Shown: positions 8,092 to 18,090, counted from the stretch's first letter. The stretch: DNA of 64,000 nucleotides from Moritella sp. 5 (GCF_018219455.1 NZ_CP056122.1:2976001-3040000), one strand, 5' to 3'. Program-made: numbers and translations. Notes: generated from the letters alone by a model not told the origin.

Positions 8092-10689
8092 TTATCGGTT
8101 ATTCATTTTATCAAGCGCATCATACATCGCATCATTAATCCTTAAACTACGAAATAGCTGCAATATATTTTCTTCATGAGAATAATTAAATTCAATTGGG
8201 CGTTCAACGCTAGGGTTCCGCCCTTTAATACTAATTGTTAATTTAGTATCTCCGCTCGGCTTAAAATTCACATCACTGTGTAAACTATCATAATGCAGAT
8301 TTTCTAACAGCTCTAAAGCATAACGCAACTGCGGTTGTGTTAACTTTAACTGATCTATCGTGGCGTTATCCTTTATTTGGATCACCCCACCAGCACCTTG
8401 CTGCTCTATCGTGCCATCTATTATTGATACTGCGCTACCTTTTGCTACAAAAGGCAAATCCGCTTTTAATAACCCTGTCACTTTAACACCAGGAACTTGA
8501 TATAATTCAAGTACCTCAGGTAAAGATAGATTGCGAACACGCACTTGACCTACAATATGATCAAAATCGGTAATTAACAATGGTGACAATGACACTGTAC
8601 CAGAAAACGCATTTGCTGAGGCGTTATCAATCGCCACTTGTAACTGTTCATTAGCAAATGTAACCAAGCCAGTAAAATTAACATTAGTCACGACAGGCCC
8701 CATATCAACAGATGAAATGTTGCTGTTAATAAGACAATTGGTATTTAAAGATGCCACTAAATCAGGTTTGTCCGCCTCAATTTTACAACGCCAATTCGCA
8801 TTAATATCGGTGGCCGTTATGTCATTATAAGTACTGCTATTGGCGGTTACTTCGCCCGATATTCCTGCGGTCAAATAACCCTGTTGTTCCTCTAACATCA
8901 GCTGATAATCAAGCCTATTTTCCACCAACCCAGGTAGATATAACCCCACGGGTAAAGGATATTTATCAGTCACCAAAGAAGGGATGGCTTGCTGAGGGTA
9001 TTGCCAATGCCCTGCAACTTTGTACGGCGTTAAATTTAATAGCGTAACGGTATTTGTACTTTTCATTACCACATCATCTAATTGCCAATCTGATTTCACA
9101 CTCACACTTTTAGTGCTAAAACGTCCTCGATGCTGCGCCGAAAATCTATCTACCTTATATTCATTCTGATATTGGTTATTGAATGACGTAGTCGATAAAG
9201 CAAAGTCGAACGGTAATACGCTATTGTTACTAATATTCAGCGTCATAGCGTCAAGTAAAGAAACCTTAATATTCTCACTCGACATATCTGAGTATTTAAA
9301 TTTATGTGCGGTTAATGTTGCACTATTAACGATGAGCTTAGTGCTTATCGATGTATCCGTGGGCTTAACTTCGATGTGACCTTTCGATATCACTTGGAAC
9401 GGCACATTCAACTCACTGAAATAACGGCTGTTTGTTATAACGGCTAACGACCAATTGCTCTGCCAAAATTGTGGCGTTAAGATCAACTCATCCATCTTTA
9501 CTGCCAAGCTATTGTTAGAAATGCTATCAAACATGATAACTGTCATCGCAGCTTGCTTAGCCTGTACTTTCCAACGAGTAATATCGCGTTCTTGTATCCC
9601 TACCTGTAAAGATAAGGGTAATTCTGGCGTGATCACTATAGGTACGAGTGTTGGTGATACGTTGTTGCTAAACGGCTGACAAACACTTTTCTCCACACTC
9701 AATAATGCAGTAAACGACGCACACGTTTTTGCCGTCAGCGTAATAGGATCAATGTCAGTTATTTTCAAATTAACGAGTTCAGGCAACCACCCTTTATCAT
9801 CCAGTACTAACGCCGTATCGACAACAAGGTCAGTGTTATCTATAAGCTTTTGCTTGTCATCACTCACGGCCCCGTCAACCAATGAGAACCTTAAGGAAAT
9901 TCGTTCCATCTGCTGTAAGTCGACGTTTACATCAAGCGTTGCAATACCATCAAATTCGGTATTAAACGCTGGTAAAATAGGGTTAACGCTTGCACTAAGT
10001 TTGCTTAAGTCCGTGCTCAGTTGCACTTTAAGTAAGTTCTGGTTATCTGTATTCTTGGTATCTTGTAATACGTAGTTAAGCTTAGCGAGTAATAACCGCT
10101 GATCTTGCTGCCACACTGAAAAGCCTAATTCAGCATTACTATCGGCATATCTAAAATTCACCTCTTTGAAGTCAATCACGTTAACACCAAGCTGTTCCAA
10201 ATCTAGGCTTGATAAAGATAGGTTTTTTACTTTTGATACGTCAGGTAAAGAGGGGAGATTAATGCCCTGCACTATTACATTTTCAATATGAAGATCGGGT
10301 ATCCAATCCGGTAGCGCTGGCGATATTGGTGCGACAGTAGCAACTTGAATCCCAACTTGAGCGGTATTTTGATCCTGCATTACTTGCTCAAATTGCAGAT
10401 AATCAACATTTAGCTTAACTTGATCAAGCATAATTTTATCGATAAAAAAGGGCTGTTGCATATCAAATTTAATCGTTAACCCATGTAACTGTGCAACTTT
10501 AACACCGTAGGGAATTGAGAAATGATTGCTAACCTTCATGATAATGCGTTCGCGGTATGTAAACATGAGCGCGACACTTAATAGGACGAGAATAAGCAGA
10601 CTTATAATCCAAAGTTTGGCGTGACTCGAAGTTTGTTTTGTTTTATGCGACGCCGACATTGAGGAAATAACCTTTATTAATCTAATCAC
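8092..10689 (-). CDS. ydbH: YdbH, AsmA-like intermembrane phospholipid transport protein
   Basis: An 865-residue protein with one N-terminal transmembrane helix (residues 27-44) and a very long beta-rich periplasmic part. The C-terminal signature NYSHEENILQLFRSLRIND closely matches E. coli YdbH. YdbH, TamB and YhdP are partly redundant AsmA-like proteins that carry phospholipids from inner to outer membrane. The frame opens at a GTG (10689) with AGGA close upstream; an ATG at 10659 is an alternative start. It heads the ydbH-ynbE-ydbL operon, so the full bridge set is present. Confidence 0.9.
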   Translation of the reverse strand: MIRLIKVISSMSASHKTKQTSSHAKLWIISLLILVLLSVALMFTYRERIIMKVSNHFSIPYGVKVAQLHGLTIKFDMQQPFFIDKIMLDQVKLNVDYLQFEQVMQDQNTAQVGIQVATVAPISPALPDWIPDLHIENVIVQGINLPSLPDVSKVKNLSLSSLDLEQLGVNVIDFKEVNFRYADSNAELGFSVWQQDQRLLLAKLNYVLQDTKNTDNQNLLKVQLSTDLSKLSASVNPILPAFNTEFDGIATLDVNVDLQQMERISLRFSLVDGAVSDDKQKLIDNTDLVVDTALVLDDKGWLPELVNLKITDIDPITLTAKTCASFTALLSVEKSVCQPFSNNVSPTLVPIVITPELPLSLQVGIQERDITRWKVQAKQAAMTVIMFDSISNNSLAVKMDELILTPQFWQSNWSLAVITNSRYFSELNVPFQVISKGHIEVKPTDTSISTKLIVNSATLTAHKFKYSDMSSENIKVSLLDAMTLNISNNSVLPFDFALSTTSFNNQYQNEYKVDRFSAQHRGRFSTKSVSVKSDWQLDDVVMKSTNTVTLLNLTPYKVAGHWQYPQQAIPSLVTDKYPLPVGLYLPGLVENRLDYQLMLEEQQGYLTAGISGEVTANSSTYNDITATDINANWRCKIEADKPDLVASLNTNCLINSNISSVDMGPVVTNVNFTGLVTFANEQLQVAIDNASANAFSGTVSLSPLLITDFDHIVGQVRVRNLSLPEVLELYQVPGVKVTGLLKADLPFVAKGSAVSIIDGTIEQQGAGGVIQIKDNATIDQLKLTQPQLRYALELLENLHYDSLHSDVNFKPSGDTKLTISIKGRNPSVERPIEFNYSHEENILQLFRSLRINDAMYDALDKMNNR

Positions 10690-10867
10690 TTATCCTGAAC
10701 GACAAGCATAACGAAATCAAGTATTACACGCTCATTGACAACACTAAAAGTGAGACATTAAGTACAATTTTTAGAATATACATATGTATATTTATTGATT
10801 TGTCGATGAAGCAGAAGCGTGTAAACTGTCGTAACTTTAATACTAGTTTCATATACGAAAAATTTAC

Positions 10868-11119
10868 ATGGCAAAACCGAATAAGAAAGGCCCAACTCAA
10901 ACAGTTGAAATATCATGCAGTAAGTGTAAGACCCTACTGTTTAAATACCGTAAAGGCGGTAAAGGCAGTCTCGTTAAATGCTTTAAAGAGCGGATCGTGA
11001 CTGACTATTGTGAAACACCTTGCACTTGCCCTAACTGTAAACAAGTCTTTGCAAGAGACGCATTAATTAGGGGCACACCGGCTTATAAAATGGTGGGAGG
11101 TAAAGTGACAATGAAATAA
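10868..11119 (+). CDS. Small zinc-ribbon protein, function unknown
   Basis: An 83-residue basic protein with two CxxC pairs, SCSKC near residues 16-20 and CTCPNC near 53-58, plus extra cysteines at 38 and 48-52. This spacing suggests a zinc ribbon. No catalytic domain or signal peptide is visible. The ribosome site is weak. An overlapping 66-codon frame from 10800 lacks the Cys pattern and is treated as a shadow. It resembles uncharacterised conserved proteins of marine gammaproteobacteria, but no function can be given. Confidence 0.65.
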   Translation: MAKPNKKGPTQTVEISCSKCKTLLFKYRKGGKGSLVKCFKERIVTDYCETPCTCPNCKQVFARDALIRGTPAYKMVGGKVTMK

Positions 11120-11177
11120 CTGTCACTCAATATTTCGCAGACTCTATCGAGCCACTTACTCTGTGAGTTGCGCTTAA

Positions 11178-11738
11178 CTAGTAGATCTCGCCTCTAAATT
11201 CAACCTGTGTTAAATACAAACGCATTTCAAATTCGAACTGATGATAATCAGGCAACATATGCTCACAAAGCTTGTAAAAGGCTTTGTCGTGATTCTTTTC
11301 TCTTACGTGCGCCAGTTCGTGCACTGTGATCATCTGCAAGAAAGGTTCTGGACAGCGTCTAAACATTTCACTAATACGGATCTCATTTTTACTCTTTAAT
11401 TTATTGCCCTGCACCCGCGATACAAAAGTATGTAAACCAAGCGCGTTATTCACCACATGAATTTTAGGATCATAAATGATTTTACTGATAGGCGATGATT
11501 TCTTTAAATAACTATTTTTAAGATCCATGACAAATTCACGTAACTTTTTGTCACTGGTAATTGAATGTGTACTCGGATACTTAGTTAATAAAAATTGACC
11601 AAGCGTGTCTTTGTCTAACATCAGCTTTACTTTGCTTTGGACTTGGTCTGAATAGGCTGACAGATATTTAAGAGCCGTTGAATCTATTTTTGAAACTGAC
11701 ATAAGTAAGATTGAATACTGGTAATTTGAATAGTACAT
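11178..11738 (-). CDS. ygjP: YgjP-like metallohydrolase (M48 family, SprT-like fold)
   Basis: A 186-residue protein with the zinc site HELAH and a downstream conserved HDKAFYKLCEHM, matching E. coli YgjP over most of its length (ALGLHTFVSRVQGNKLK is a strong match). The family is annotated as metal-dependent hydrolase, and E. coli YgjP has been assigned UTP pyrophosphatase activity in databases; I cannot verify that here. AGGT lies six bases before the chosen ATG. An in-frame Met at residue 13 (11702) would give the usual family length. Confidence 0.85.
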   Translation of the reverse strand: MYYSNYQYSILLMSVSKIDSTALKYLSAYSDQVQSKVKLMLDKDTLGQFLLTKYPSTHSITSDKKLREFVMDLKNSYLKKSSPISKIIYDPKIHVVNNALGLHTFVSRVQGNKLKSKNEIRISEMFRRCPEPFLQMITVHELAHVREKNHDKAFYKLCEHMLPDYHQFEFEMRLYLTQVEFRGEIY

Positions 11739-11849
11739 ATTTTACCTGATCCAGTTTTAATCTGGTAGCCTAGAACAGACTAAAATAGCTATTGATCAGT
11801 GTTAGATATACTTTTACAATAACCTTTTTATTATTATGGATGAACAACT

Positions 11850-12194
11850 ATGTCATCAGATACTTTAGGTACCAGCGTAACGTATAAGCGCATGGAACAA
11901 GGTTATCGCGAAAAAGCACTTAAGTTATTCCCTTGGATATGCGGCCGCTGTACCCGCGAATTTGTTTATTCTAACTTAAGAGAGTTAACTGTTCACCACA
12001 TGGACCATGATCACAGTAACAACCCAAATGACGGGAGTAACTGGGAATTGCTTTGCTTATATTGCCATGACAATGAGCATTCTAAATATACCGAACATGA
12101 TCAGTACGCGACTGAAGTTGAAGCGGGTGATAATAATCAGGAATCAGCAACTTATAATCCGTTTGCTGATTTAAAATCAATGTTTAAAAAATAA
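11850..12194 (+). CDS. yajD: YajD family HNH nuclease
   Basis: A 114-residue protein with an HNH/zinc-finger core: CGRC near residues 31-34, the HNH-type HHMDHDHSNNPNDG, then NWELLCLYCHDNEH near 62-75. It matches E. coli YajD. HNH domains bind a metal between beta strands and a helix and cut nucleic acids; the cellular role of YajD is not established. It is monocistronic and ends at a bidirectional terminator. Confidence 0.88.
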   Translation: MSSDTLGTSVTYKRMEQGYREKALKLFPWICGRCTREFVYSNLRELTVHHMDHDHSNNPNDGSNWELLCLYCHDNEHSKYTEHDQYATEVEAGDNNQESATYNPFADLKSMFKK

Positions 12195-12215
12195 CATCTG
12201 ATTACTGTACCTAAA

Positions 12216-12263
12216 AAGCCGTGACAGTATCCGATTAAATGGCACACTGTTACGGCTTTATTA
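12216..12263. terminator. Bidirectional terminator between yajD and the outer-membrane barrel gene
   Basis: AAGCCGTGACAGT (12216-12228) pairs with ACTGTTACGGCTT (12246-12258), 13 pairs with one G-T. T-rich tails occur on both strands. Confidence 0.88.
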
Positions 12264-12271
12264 TTTTACAG

Positions 12272-13513
12272 CTAGAATGCTTGGTTAACCATAAACCATA
12301 ATTGTTTATCTGATTCACTTTGTGCGTAATCAATACGTACAACCACACCTTCAGCGTTAAATCGTAATCCTAAACCAGCAGTCCATTTCAAATCACGATG
12401 TAATTCCACTAAATCAAAAGTATCTAAAACTTGGCCAGCTTCAACGAATGCAGACCATTGCCACCAAGGAAAGTTATAAAATGGTAAATTATGTAACGGT
12501 TGCCAATGTGGCTTCACTCGGTATTCGGCACTATACATAACGGCACTACGGTTATGAAACTGTCCAGGTAAATAACCACGTAGCCGGTTAAAACCACCAA
12601 GTTTGATACCAGCAAAAGAGGGGGGACGATGTTTTTGATTCGCTTCCGAACCACTATTCCATGTTGGTGTGTCTGCAAGATAATAATTAAATGCCAATAC
12701 TTGTTCTTTAAACAAAGTGTTTCCATCAAAAGGGACATAAGCGCTTTGATCTAATTGCCATGTAGTCCAACTATCACGGTCATCATCACCAAAGTCACGT
12801 CGTACAGTAAATCGAGTTTGGCTACCCGACGTCGTATCACCAATACTATCGCGATTATCCCAATCAAATTGTAACTCTAACCCTTGTGAAATGTCAGGTA
12901 AATAATCATAACCTACTACATCTCGCGTTTGTTTAAACGGCGTTATATTAATGCTTGTAACACCAAATTCAAGCGGGTTAGCCCCTGTTTCACTACGTTG
13001 GCGGATAAGGCTACGCGCGGCACCGTTAACCCCTCTCCCCCATGGTAATACGTATCTTGCATTCACACGGAGAGATGATTCGACACCTTCAGCGATTATT
13101 TCATCAGTCAACAAGGTATCTTCAGGCGCCTTTGCCGTAGGCAGAAAATATATCCCCGATTTAAAGTCACCACGGTAATATTCTGTTGAAAACAGCCATT
13201 GTTTTACACTGGGTAATGTATAATTATTAAATGAGATAAAGCTGATATTACTGTTATTATCACTGTATAAACCAAGACCAAATATTGATGCTTGTGGCTG
13301 CCCTGCATGTTTGATTACCCCAGAGACACCAAGCGCAGTACCCAATCTTTCAGTTGAGATAATTAAAGGAACTACCGCGACTTTAGTATCAAACGCTGGC
13401 CTTTCCATGCCATTATTTTCAGTCATTATATCGACAACATCTTCTGCACTCACCTTGCTTGTCACGAGTAATGCCGAAGACAATAACGAGGAAAAAATAC
13501 TCTTATAAACCAC
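12272..13513 (-). CDS. Outer-membrane beta-barrel protein, Omp85/surface antigen D15 type
   Basis: A 413-residue exported protein that looks like a C-terminal bacterial surface antigen (BamA-like) barrel without POTRA domains. The start is taken as GTG at 13513 because GGAG lies five bases upstream and a signal peptide (ending KVSA) follows; a TTG at 13528 is in frame. Alternating strands run to a terminal aromatic (NQAF), the outer-membrane insertion signal. LGGFNRLRGYLPGQF resembles the conserved L6-type RGY loop of Omp85 barrels. Ligand unknown. It is divergent from the DUF547 gene. Confidence 0.8.
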   Translation of the reverse strand: MVYKSIFSSLLSSALLVTSKVSAEDVVDIMTENNGMERPAFDTKVAVVPLIISTERLGTALGVSGVIKHAGQPQASIFGLGLYSDNNSNISFISFNNYTLPSVKQWLFSTEYYRGDFKSGIYFLPTAKAPEDTLLTDEIIAEGVESSLRVNARYVLPWGRGVNGAARSLIRQRSETGANPLEFGVTSINITPFKQTRDVVGYDYLPDISQGLELQFDWDNRDSIGDTTSGSQTRFTVRRDFGDDDRDSWTTWQLDQSAYVPFDGNTLFKEQVLAFNYYLADTPTWNSGSEANQKHRPPSFAGIKLGGFNRLRGYLPGQFHNRSAVMYSAEYRVKPHWQPLHNLPFYNFPWWQWSAFVEAGQVLDTFDLVELHRDLKWTAGLGLRFNAEGVVVRIDYAQSESDKQLWFMVNQAF

Positions 13514-13676
13514 TAATACTCCAAACAATAATAATTATGCATTAATAAAATGTGAAGTGCGGAAGATAGCCAAAAATAGCCCATGTGTATACGGCGAACA
13601 CAGTAAAAAAACGTAAAACAATGTCATTAAATGACTAAATAATAAAGTAAATATAAATACAAAGGCAGGTATCAAT

Positions 13677-14528
13677 ATGACCCACAATTTAACATTATTA
13701 ATGCCACAAACACGTATAGTTATTGGGCTACTAATCATATTATTTAGTGGTTTCTACTCTATTAATGTTATGGCTACAACGACGGTCTACTGGAATAAAA
13801 GTAATGAAGTCACATCGCAGGATATCGACCACAGTCAATGGCAATATATTTTAAATCGCTATTTAATCGTGGATAAAGATAAGAATGCGATTAACTTGTT
13901 TAATTACAAAAACGTGACTAATGCAGACAAAGTAATTCTCAACCAATATCTCGTTCAACTGCAAAACATCAACCCCTTGCAACACACTAAAGCACAGCAA
14001 CAAGCCTACTGGATAAACTTATATAATGCAGAGACAGTACAACTGATTCTGGAGAATTATCCGGTTAAATCCATTACAAAATTAGGAGGTCGTTTCTTTT
14101 CATTCGGCCCTTGGGATGATGATGCGGTGACAGTCAATGGTCAAACGCTCAGCTTAAATGATATAGAACATGAAATACTACGCCCTATTTGGCAAGATCC
14201 ACGTATCCATTATGCCGTAAACTGTGCCAGTTATGGTTGCCCAAACTTATCTGCCACAGCATTTATGGCAAGTAATACCGAACAACTATTAACTGCAGGT
14301 GCTTATGCTTATATCAATCATCCAAGAGGCGTTTCAATTCAAGGTGACGATTTAGAAGTTTCAAGTATTTACAAGTGGTATTCAGAAGATTTCGGGGATA
14401 ATCAGCAGGCTCTGATTGAGCATTTTAAACGCTATGCAAGGCCTGAATTAAAACAAGCGTTGATATTATTTCAACAAGATCCAGGGAGTATCTATTTTAA
14501 ATATGATTGGCGTCTAAATCAGCCATGA
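13677..14528 (+). CDS. DUF547 domain protein, exported or membrane-anchored
   Basis: A 283-residue protein with an N-terminal hydrophobic segment (residues 13-32) acting as signal peptide or anchor. The DUF547 domain shows its usual motifs: QQAYWINLYNAETVQLI, DIEHEILRP, and HYAVNCASYGCPNL with conserved cysteines. The family is thought to be hydrolase-like, but no activity is assigned. AGGT lies seven bases before the ATG. The last 116 bases upstream of position 14495 are repeated exactly at 15789-15904. Confidence 0.82.
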   Translation: MTHNLTLLMPQTRIVIGLLIILFSGFYSINVMATTTVYWNKSNEVTSQDIDHSQWQYILNRYLIVDKDKNAINLFNYKNVTNADKVILNQYLVQLQNINPLQHTKAQQQAYWINLYNAETVQLILENYPVKSITKLGGRFFSFGPWDDDAVTVNGQTLSLNDIEHEILRPIWQDPRIHYAVNCASYGCPNLSATAFMASNTEQLLTAGAYAYINHPRGVSIQGDDLEVSSIYKWYSEDFGDNQQALIEHFKRYARPELKQALILFQQDPGSIYFKYDWRLNQP

Positions 14529-14559
14529 TGACTAATTTAGACGTACAAAGAGACGTTGT

Positions 14560-15549
14560 TTATTTAATCCACTCTAATATGTCTTTATTTTGATTATAAT
14601 GCGCTTTAACGCTTGCATCTAATAGATCATCCTTAAATTCAAGTTCAGCAGAATTTTTATTAAATTCAATATAGCCGAGAGGAATTTCTGGGATACCATT
14701 CGAGCTAGTGTTAGAAATAGAATAGTTGGCGGTAGATTCTGAAATGTTCATTAGAGCTTGTATTCCAGCTAAATTTTTACGTGTTGCTATATGGTTACTC
14801 GACCAGATCATCGATACAGTCCCGTAGTTAACCTTAATTATTACAGTTACAGCCCTAGGCTTATCAGAATGATAAGAAAATCGTTTCAACTTACGATCGA
14901 CCGAATCATCAGTATTGGACTCTAAAATTTCGTTCTTAAAAAATTCAGAATTAGGTACTGTGAACTTATCATTGCTGCTAATCATAACTGAAAAAGAAGA
15001 CTCATTATTATACTCGACCAAAGAAAAAGAGTACTTTACACCCTTGTGATCAGTATAATAAAATTTGTTCTTCGACAAAGAACTCCAGGTTGCGACTGCT
15101 TCTCCCAACGTGCTATACGGGCTATCCCCCGATTTATCTGCAATACCAGCAATTATCTTTTGCACTGTGTTATCGTAAGCTTCATTTACCAGCCTCGCGA
15201 TATTTTCTACCTTTTCAGTTTTTGTATTAGCATCATCGTTAAGATTAACTATATAGCTAAAGCCAGCATCAAATTTTGGTTTGTATGAATGAGCATCATT
15301 TTCAACCCTAAATCTCGTCCGGTCATTCGGAAATGCATCGGCATTATCACCTACGCCATCACCATCACTGTCTTTTGTTTCATCTTTGTCATTCGGAAAT
15401 GCATCAAGGCTATCAATAACACCATCACCATCTGTATCCTTCGTATGACTCCCTTTAGTAGTCGTAGAACCACCGCCGCCACCGCCGCCACAAGCAGTTA
15501 GGAAAACAGATAATAAAACAGCCATAGCTGTCGATTGTACTAATGTCAT
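14560..15549 (-). CDS. Putative lipoprotein with thrombospondin type 3 repeats
   Basis: A 329-residue protein. The start at 15549 is chosen because GAGAGG sits six bases upstream. The lipobox FLTAC is followed by seven Gly, then two calcium-binding TSP3-type repeats (DTDGDGVIDSLDAFPND and DSDGDGVGDNADAFPND). The remaining ~230 residues are unrecognised. It is probably an outer-membrane lipoprotein with a Ca-stabilised stalk. It is convergent with the DUF547 gene. Part of the repeat region exists as a decayed copy at about 15934-16024. Confidence 0.75.
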   Translation of the reverse strand: MTLVQSTAMAVLLSVFLTACGGGGGGGSTTTKGSHTKDTDGDGVIDSLDAFPNDKDETKDSDGDGVGDNADAFPNDRTRFRVENDAHSYKPKFDAGFSYIVNLNDDANTKTEKVENIARLVNEAYDNTVQKIIAGIADKSGDSPYSTLGEAVATWSSLSKNKFYYTDHKGVKYSFSLVEYNNESSFSVMISSNDKFTVPNSEFFKNEILESNTDDSVDRKLKRFSYHSDKPRAVTVIIKVNYGTVSMIWSSNHIATRKNLAGIQALMNISESTANYSISNTSSNGIPEIPLGYIEFNKNSAELEFKDDLLDASVKAHYNQNKDILEWIK

Positions 15550-15603
15550 TGACATCCTCTCTATGATTACAAATACACCGAACATGTCGTTTAGTGTTAG
15601 CAA

Positions 15604-15788
15604 AGATGCATTCTAAATTGAAATCATGGAGCTTTATGTAAGCGTTTGTAAATAAATTTATGGTGGTTAATTCAGCAGATTTGATGTTATTGTTTTATAA
15701 TGCATTTCATACAATCCAAAGTGGATGATTTTATTCTAGATATCACGCCACATTCGGCATAATCAACTAATTCATTATGCGGTAAATT
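15604..15788. other. Upstream region of the TSP3 lipoprotein gene
   Basis: 185 AT-rich bases that should carry the minus-strand promoter of the lipoprotein gene. Nothing else is recognised. Confidence 0.3.
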
Positions 15789-16024
15789 TATTCAGAAGAT
15801 TTCGGGGATAATCAGCAGGCTCTGATTGAGCATTTTAAACGCTATGCAAGGCCTGAATTAAAACAAGCGTTGATATTATTTCAACAAGATCCAGGGAGTA
15901 TCTAATTTAGACGCACAGAGAGATAAGCGGTTTATATGAATGTGCATCATTTTCTACCCTAGATCTCGTCCGGCCAAAATACATCAAGGCTGTCAATAAC
16001 ACCGTCACCATCAGTGTCCGTAAT
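15789..16024. pseudogene. Decayed duplicate: DUF547 3' end fused to TSP3 lipoprotein fragment
   Basis: Bases 15789-15904 are identical to 14379-14494 (116 bases, 3' end of the DUF547 gene). About 40 bases are then missing, including the stop codon, and homology resumes at AATTTAGACG. From about 15934 the sequence matches 15283-15440 (lipoprotein repeat region, minus strand) with scattered changes and loss of one TSP3 unit. Everything in between (about 14560-15280) is absent. It contains no intact gene. Confidence 0.85.
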
Positions 16025-16025
16025 A

Positions 16026-16550
16026 TTACGATACATGAACACTCACATCGCCAGTATTAGAATCATAACGAATGTATAGTTCAGTCTTTTTACTCCACTT
16101 ATAATGACAAATACCATTATTTATATATTCAACAACATATGGTTCACTCGTTGCAGACTCATCAATTTCATCACTGCCAGTGTTTAAAATTGCATTCCAC
16201 AAAGAAGTACAATCAGCTGCATTATCAGCGTTTAATACTGTATCTGAACCTGAATAGCTCTGCGCAGGCCACCCAGCAGTATTAAGATCAATTTGACCAT
16301 CCAAACCCGCCCCATACAATGGTAAATCATTTCGAGCATCAAAATCAGCCGGAGAACCTATAATTAACCACTTACTGTGCGCAAGGTTTACTGCACTTTT
16401 TAAAGCGCCACCTGTTCCTTCAACAACGGCGATATCAGCATCATCAGCTAAGTTCAAAAATCGGGGCACAGCGGTAGCAGATAATATCCCGAGAATCATA
16501 ATAACAATGACTAATTCGATAAGAGTAAAACCACGTTGTTGCGTATTCAA
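16026..16550 (-). CDS. Type IV pilin-like protein, MSHA family
   Basis: A 174-residue prepilin. The leader MNTQQRG precedes FTLIELVIVIMILGILSATA, the classic class III signal with Phe at +1 and Glu at +5, cleaved by PilD. The following VPRFLNLADDAD is typical of MshA/MshB-type pilins. Two cysteines in the C-terminal half could form the usual disulfide loop. The start is TTG with AAAGGTG upstream. No other msh genes are near, so it is a solitary pilin, possibly a stand-alone MSHA paralog. Confidence 0.82.
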   Translation of the reverse strand: MNTQQRGFTLIELVIVIMILGILSATAVPRFLNLADDADIAVVEGTGGALKSAVNLAHSKWLIIGSPADFDARNDLPLYGAGLDGQIDLNTAGWPAQSYSGSDTVLNADNAADCTSLWNAILNTGSDEIDESATSEPYVVEYINNGICHYKWSKKTELYIRYDSNTGDVSVHVS

Positions 16551-16618
16551 GTCTGGACACCTTTTGGATTAAGCGAGCTGCAATTATAGTGTAAATGCTT
16601 TAATTATAAACCTATTAA

Positions 16619-17893
16619 TTAATTATTATTTTTCGCACTTTCAAAATAATAATTAATGCGACTTCTCGGGTTTAAGTATTCATAAATATGTTCAGGCAAT
16701 TTATCCGGTTTAATGACACCTGTAATTGAGAGTTCACGCTCTTCAAGATCAATGATCGGGGCTTCAGCTCGAGGTACTTCAGCGTCATAAATAAGGATGT
16801 TAGGATACAATAATCTATCTGAATTCACTGACAGTACCAGTCCTACCTGATCATTTGATAATCGTACAACACTACCCGGAGGGTAAATTCCCAACACCTT
16901 CACTAACAGTTTTAAATCACTTTGATTATACTTCTTCGCGCTATTTTTATATAGCCAAGATAAGGCATTCGACGGTACTCTTGCTTTGGTTATATCGTTC
17001 GGATGACAAAGTGTGTCATATTTATTCACAACACTAACAAGCTGAGTGAATGGGTCTATATCAGAGCCTTTCAACCCTTTAGGGTAACCGCTACCATCTA
17101 ATAGCTCATGATGCTGTGCGATAATAGACTTAGCGGCTTCAGGGAATGTATCCACTAAATTAACAAGATCTAGCCCATATTTAGGATGTAACCTTAAAAA
17201 ATTTTGCTCTACGTTGGTTAGTTCTGTCTTTTTACGCAGGATTTGCGGGGGTATTTTCAACTTACCCATATCATGAAAAAGCGCGCCCATTCCGATAGTT
17301 TTAATGGCATTAGCATCTAACTTTTTCATTTTAGCAACAAGCATTGCGAGCACTGATACATTTAATGAATGGTAATAAATATTTTCATTTTCTTTAGTTT
17401 CACTCATCAAATGTAAAACGATATGTTCTTCTTTTAGTAGGGACTCAACCATATCTCCGATGAGTTGTTCTGCTTCATCAATCGCATTAAGAGGGCGACT
17501 CGATAGTTTACTCATAACAGAACGCACTTGAATCATTGCTGATTGAAAGTTTTTTTCTGTTTTAGTTATTTTGCGGCGATGAGTTTTTAATTCTTCGATT
17601 TTTTTCTGTTTGCGTTCCCACAACTCACGTTTAGCCAGTTCTAGATCTACATCAATCATATCTGAAGATTCTTGTTGTTTAGCATTTGAAGTTTGTGGAG
17701 GCAATAAGCCATTATCGCTGCGTTGTGGATAAACAGTAACGTGCGCAATACCAAGCTTACGAATGAGCAGCAATTTTTCTTGAGTATCGATTTTAAAATT
17801 ATTGAACATAAAGGGATGATCGCACCAACCTAAAGGTAACTTAACGTAATTACCCACTTGAATACGATCTACAGAAACTTTAATACCACTCAT
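16619..17893 (-). CDS. HD-GYP cyclic di-GMP phosphodiesterase with DUF3391 N-terminus
   Basis: A 424-residue cytoplasmic protein from the ATG at 17893; an upstream in-frame TTG is less likely. Residues 1-60 match the DUF3391 domain found before many HD-GYP domains. A charged, probably coiled linker spans 80-125. The HD-GYP domain keeps HDMGK (207-211), HHE (261-263) and GSGYP (267-271), so an active c-di-GMP phosphodiesterase is expected. Such enzymes lower c-di-GMP and affect motility and attachment. The pilin gene next to it is on the same strand but separated by about 70 bases. Confidence 0.88.
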   Translation of the reverse strand: MSGIKVSVDRIQVGNYVKLPLGWCDHPFMFNNFKIDTQEKLLLIRKLGIAHVTVYPQRSDNGLLPPQTSNAKQQESSDMIDVDLELAKRELWERKQKKIEELKTHRRKITKTEKNFQSAMIQVRSVMSKLSSRPLNAIDEAEQLIGDMVESLLKEEHIVLHLMSETKENENIYYHSLNVSVLAMLVAKMKKLDANAIKTIGMGALFHDMGKLKIPPQILRKKTELTNVEQNFLRLHPKYGLDLVNLVDTFPEAAKSIIAQHHELLDGSGYPKGLKGSDIDPFTQLVSVVNKYDTLCHPNDITKARVPSNALSWLYKNSAKKYNQSDLKLLVKVLGIYPPGSVVRLSNDQVGLVLSVNSDRLLYPNILIYDAEVPRAEAPIIDLEERELSITGVIKPDKLPEHIYEYLNPRSRINYYFESAKNNN

Positions 17894-18090
17894 AATAAAC
17901 CACAAAACAAAACTGAGATGACATTTTAGTAGAATAAATAGGTATTTAAAAGATGTTTATACTATACATATGGAAAATCATATTGAACATTGATTTTCAT
18001 CACACTATCAATTATTGATAATGATTAAACAGCATTATATCGCAGATTTTATCGGCATAAACGTCATAAAACCTGCCATATTAATAAATA

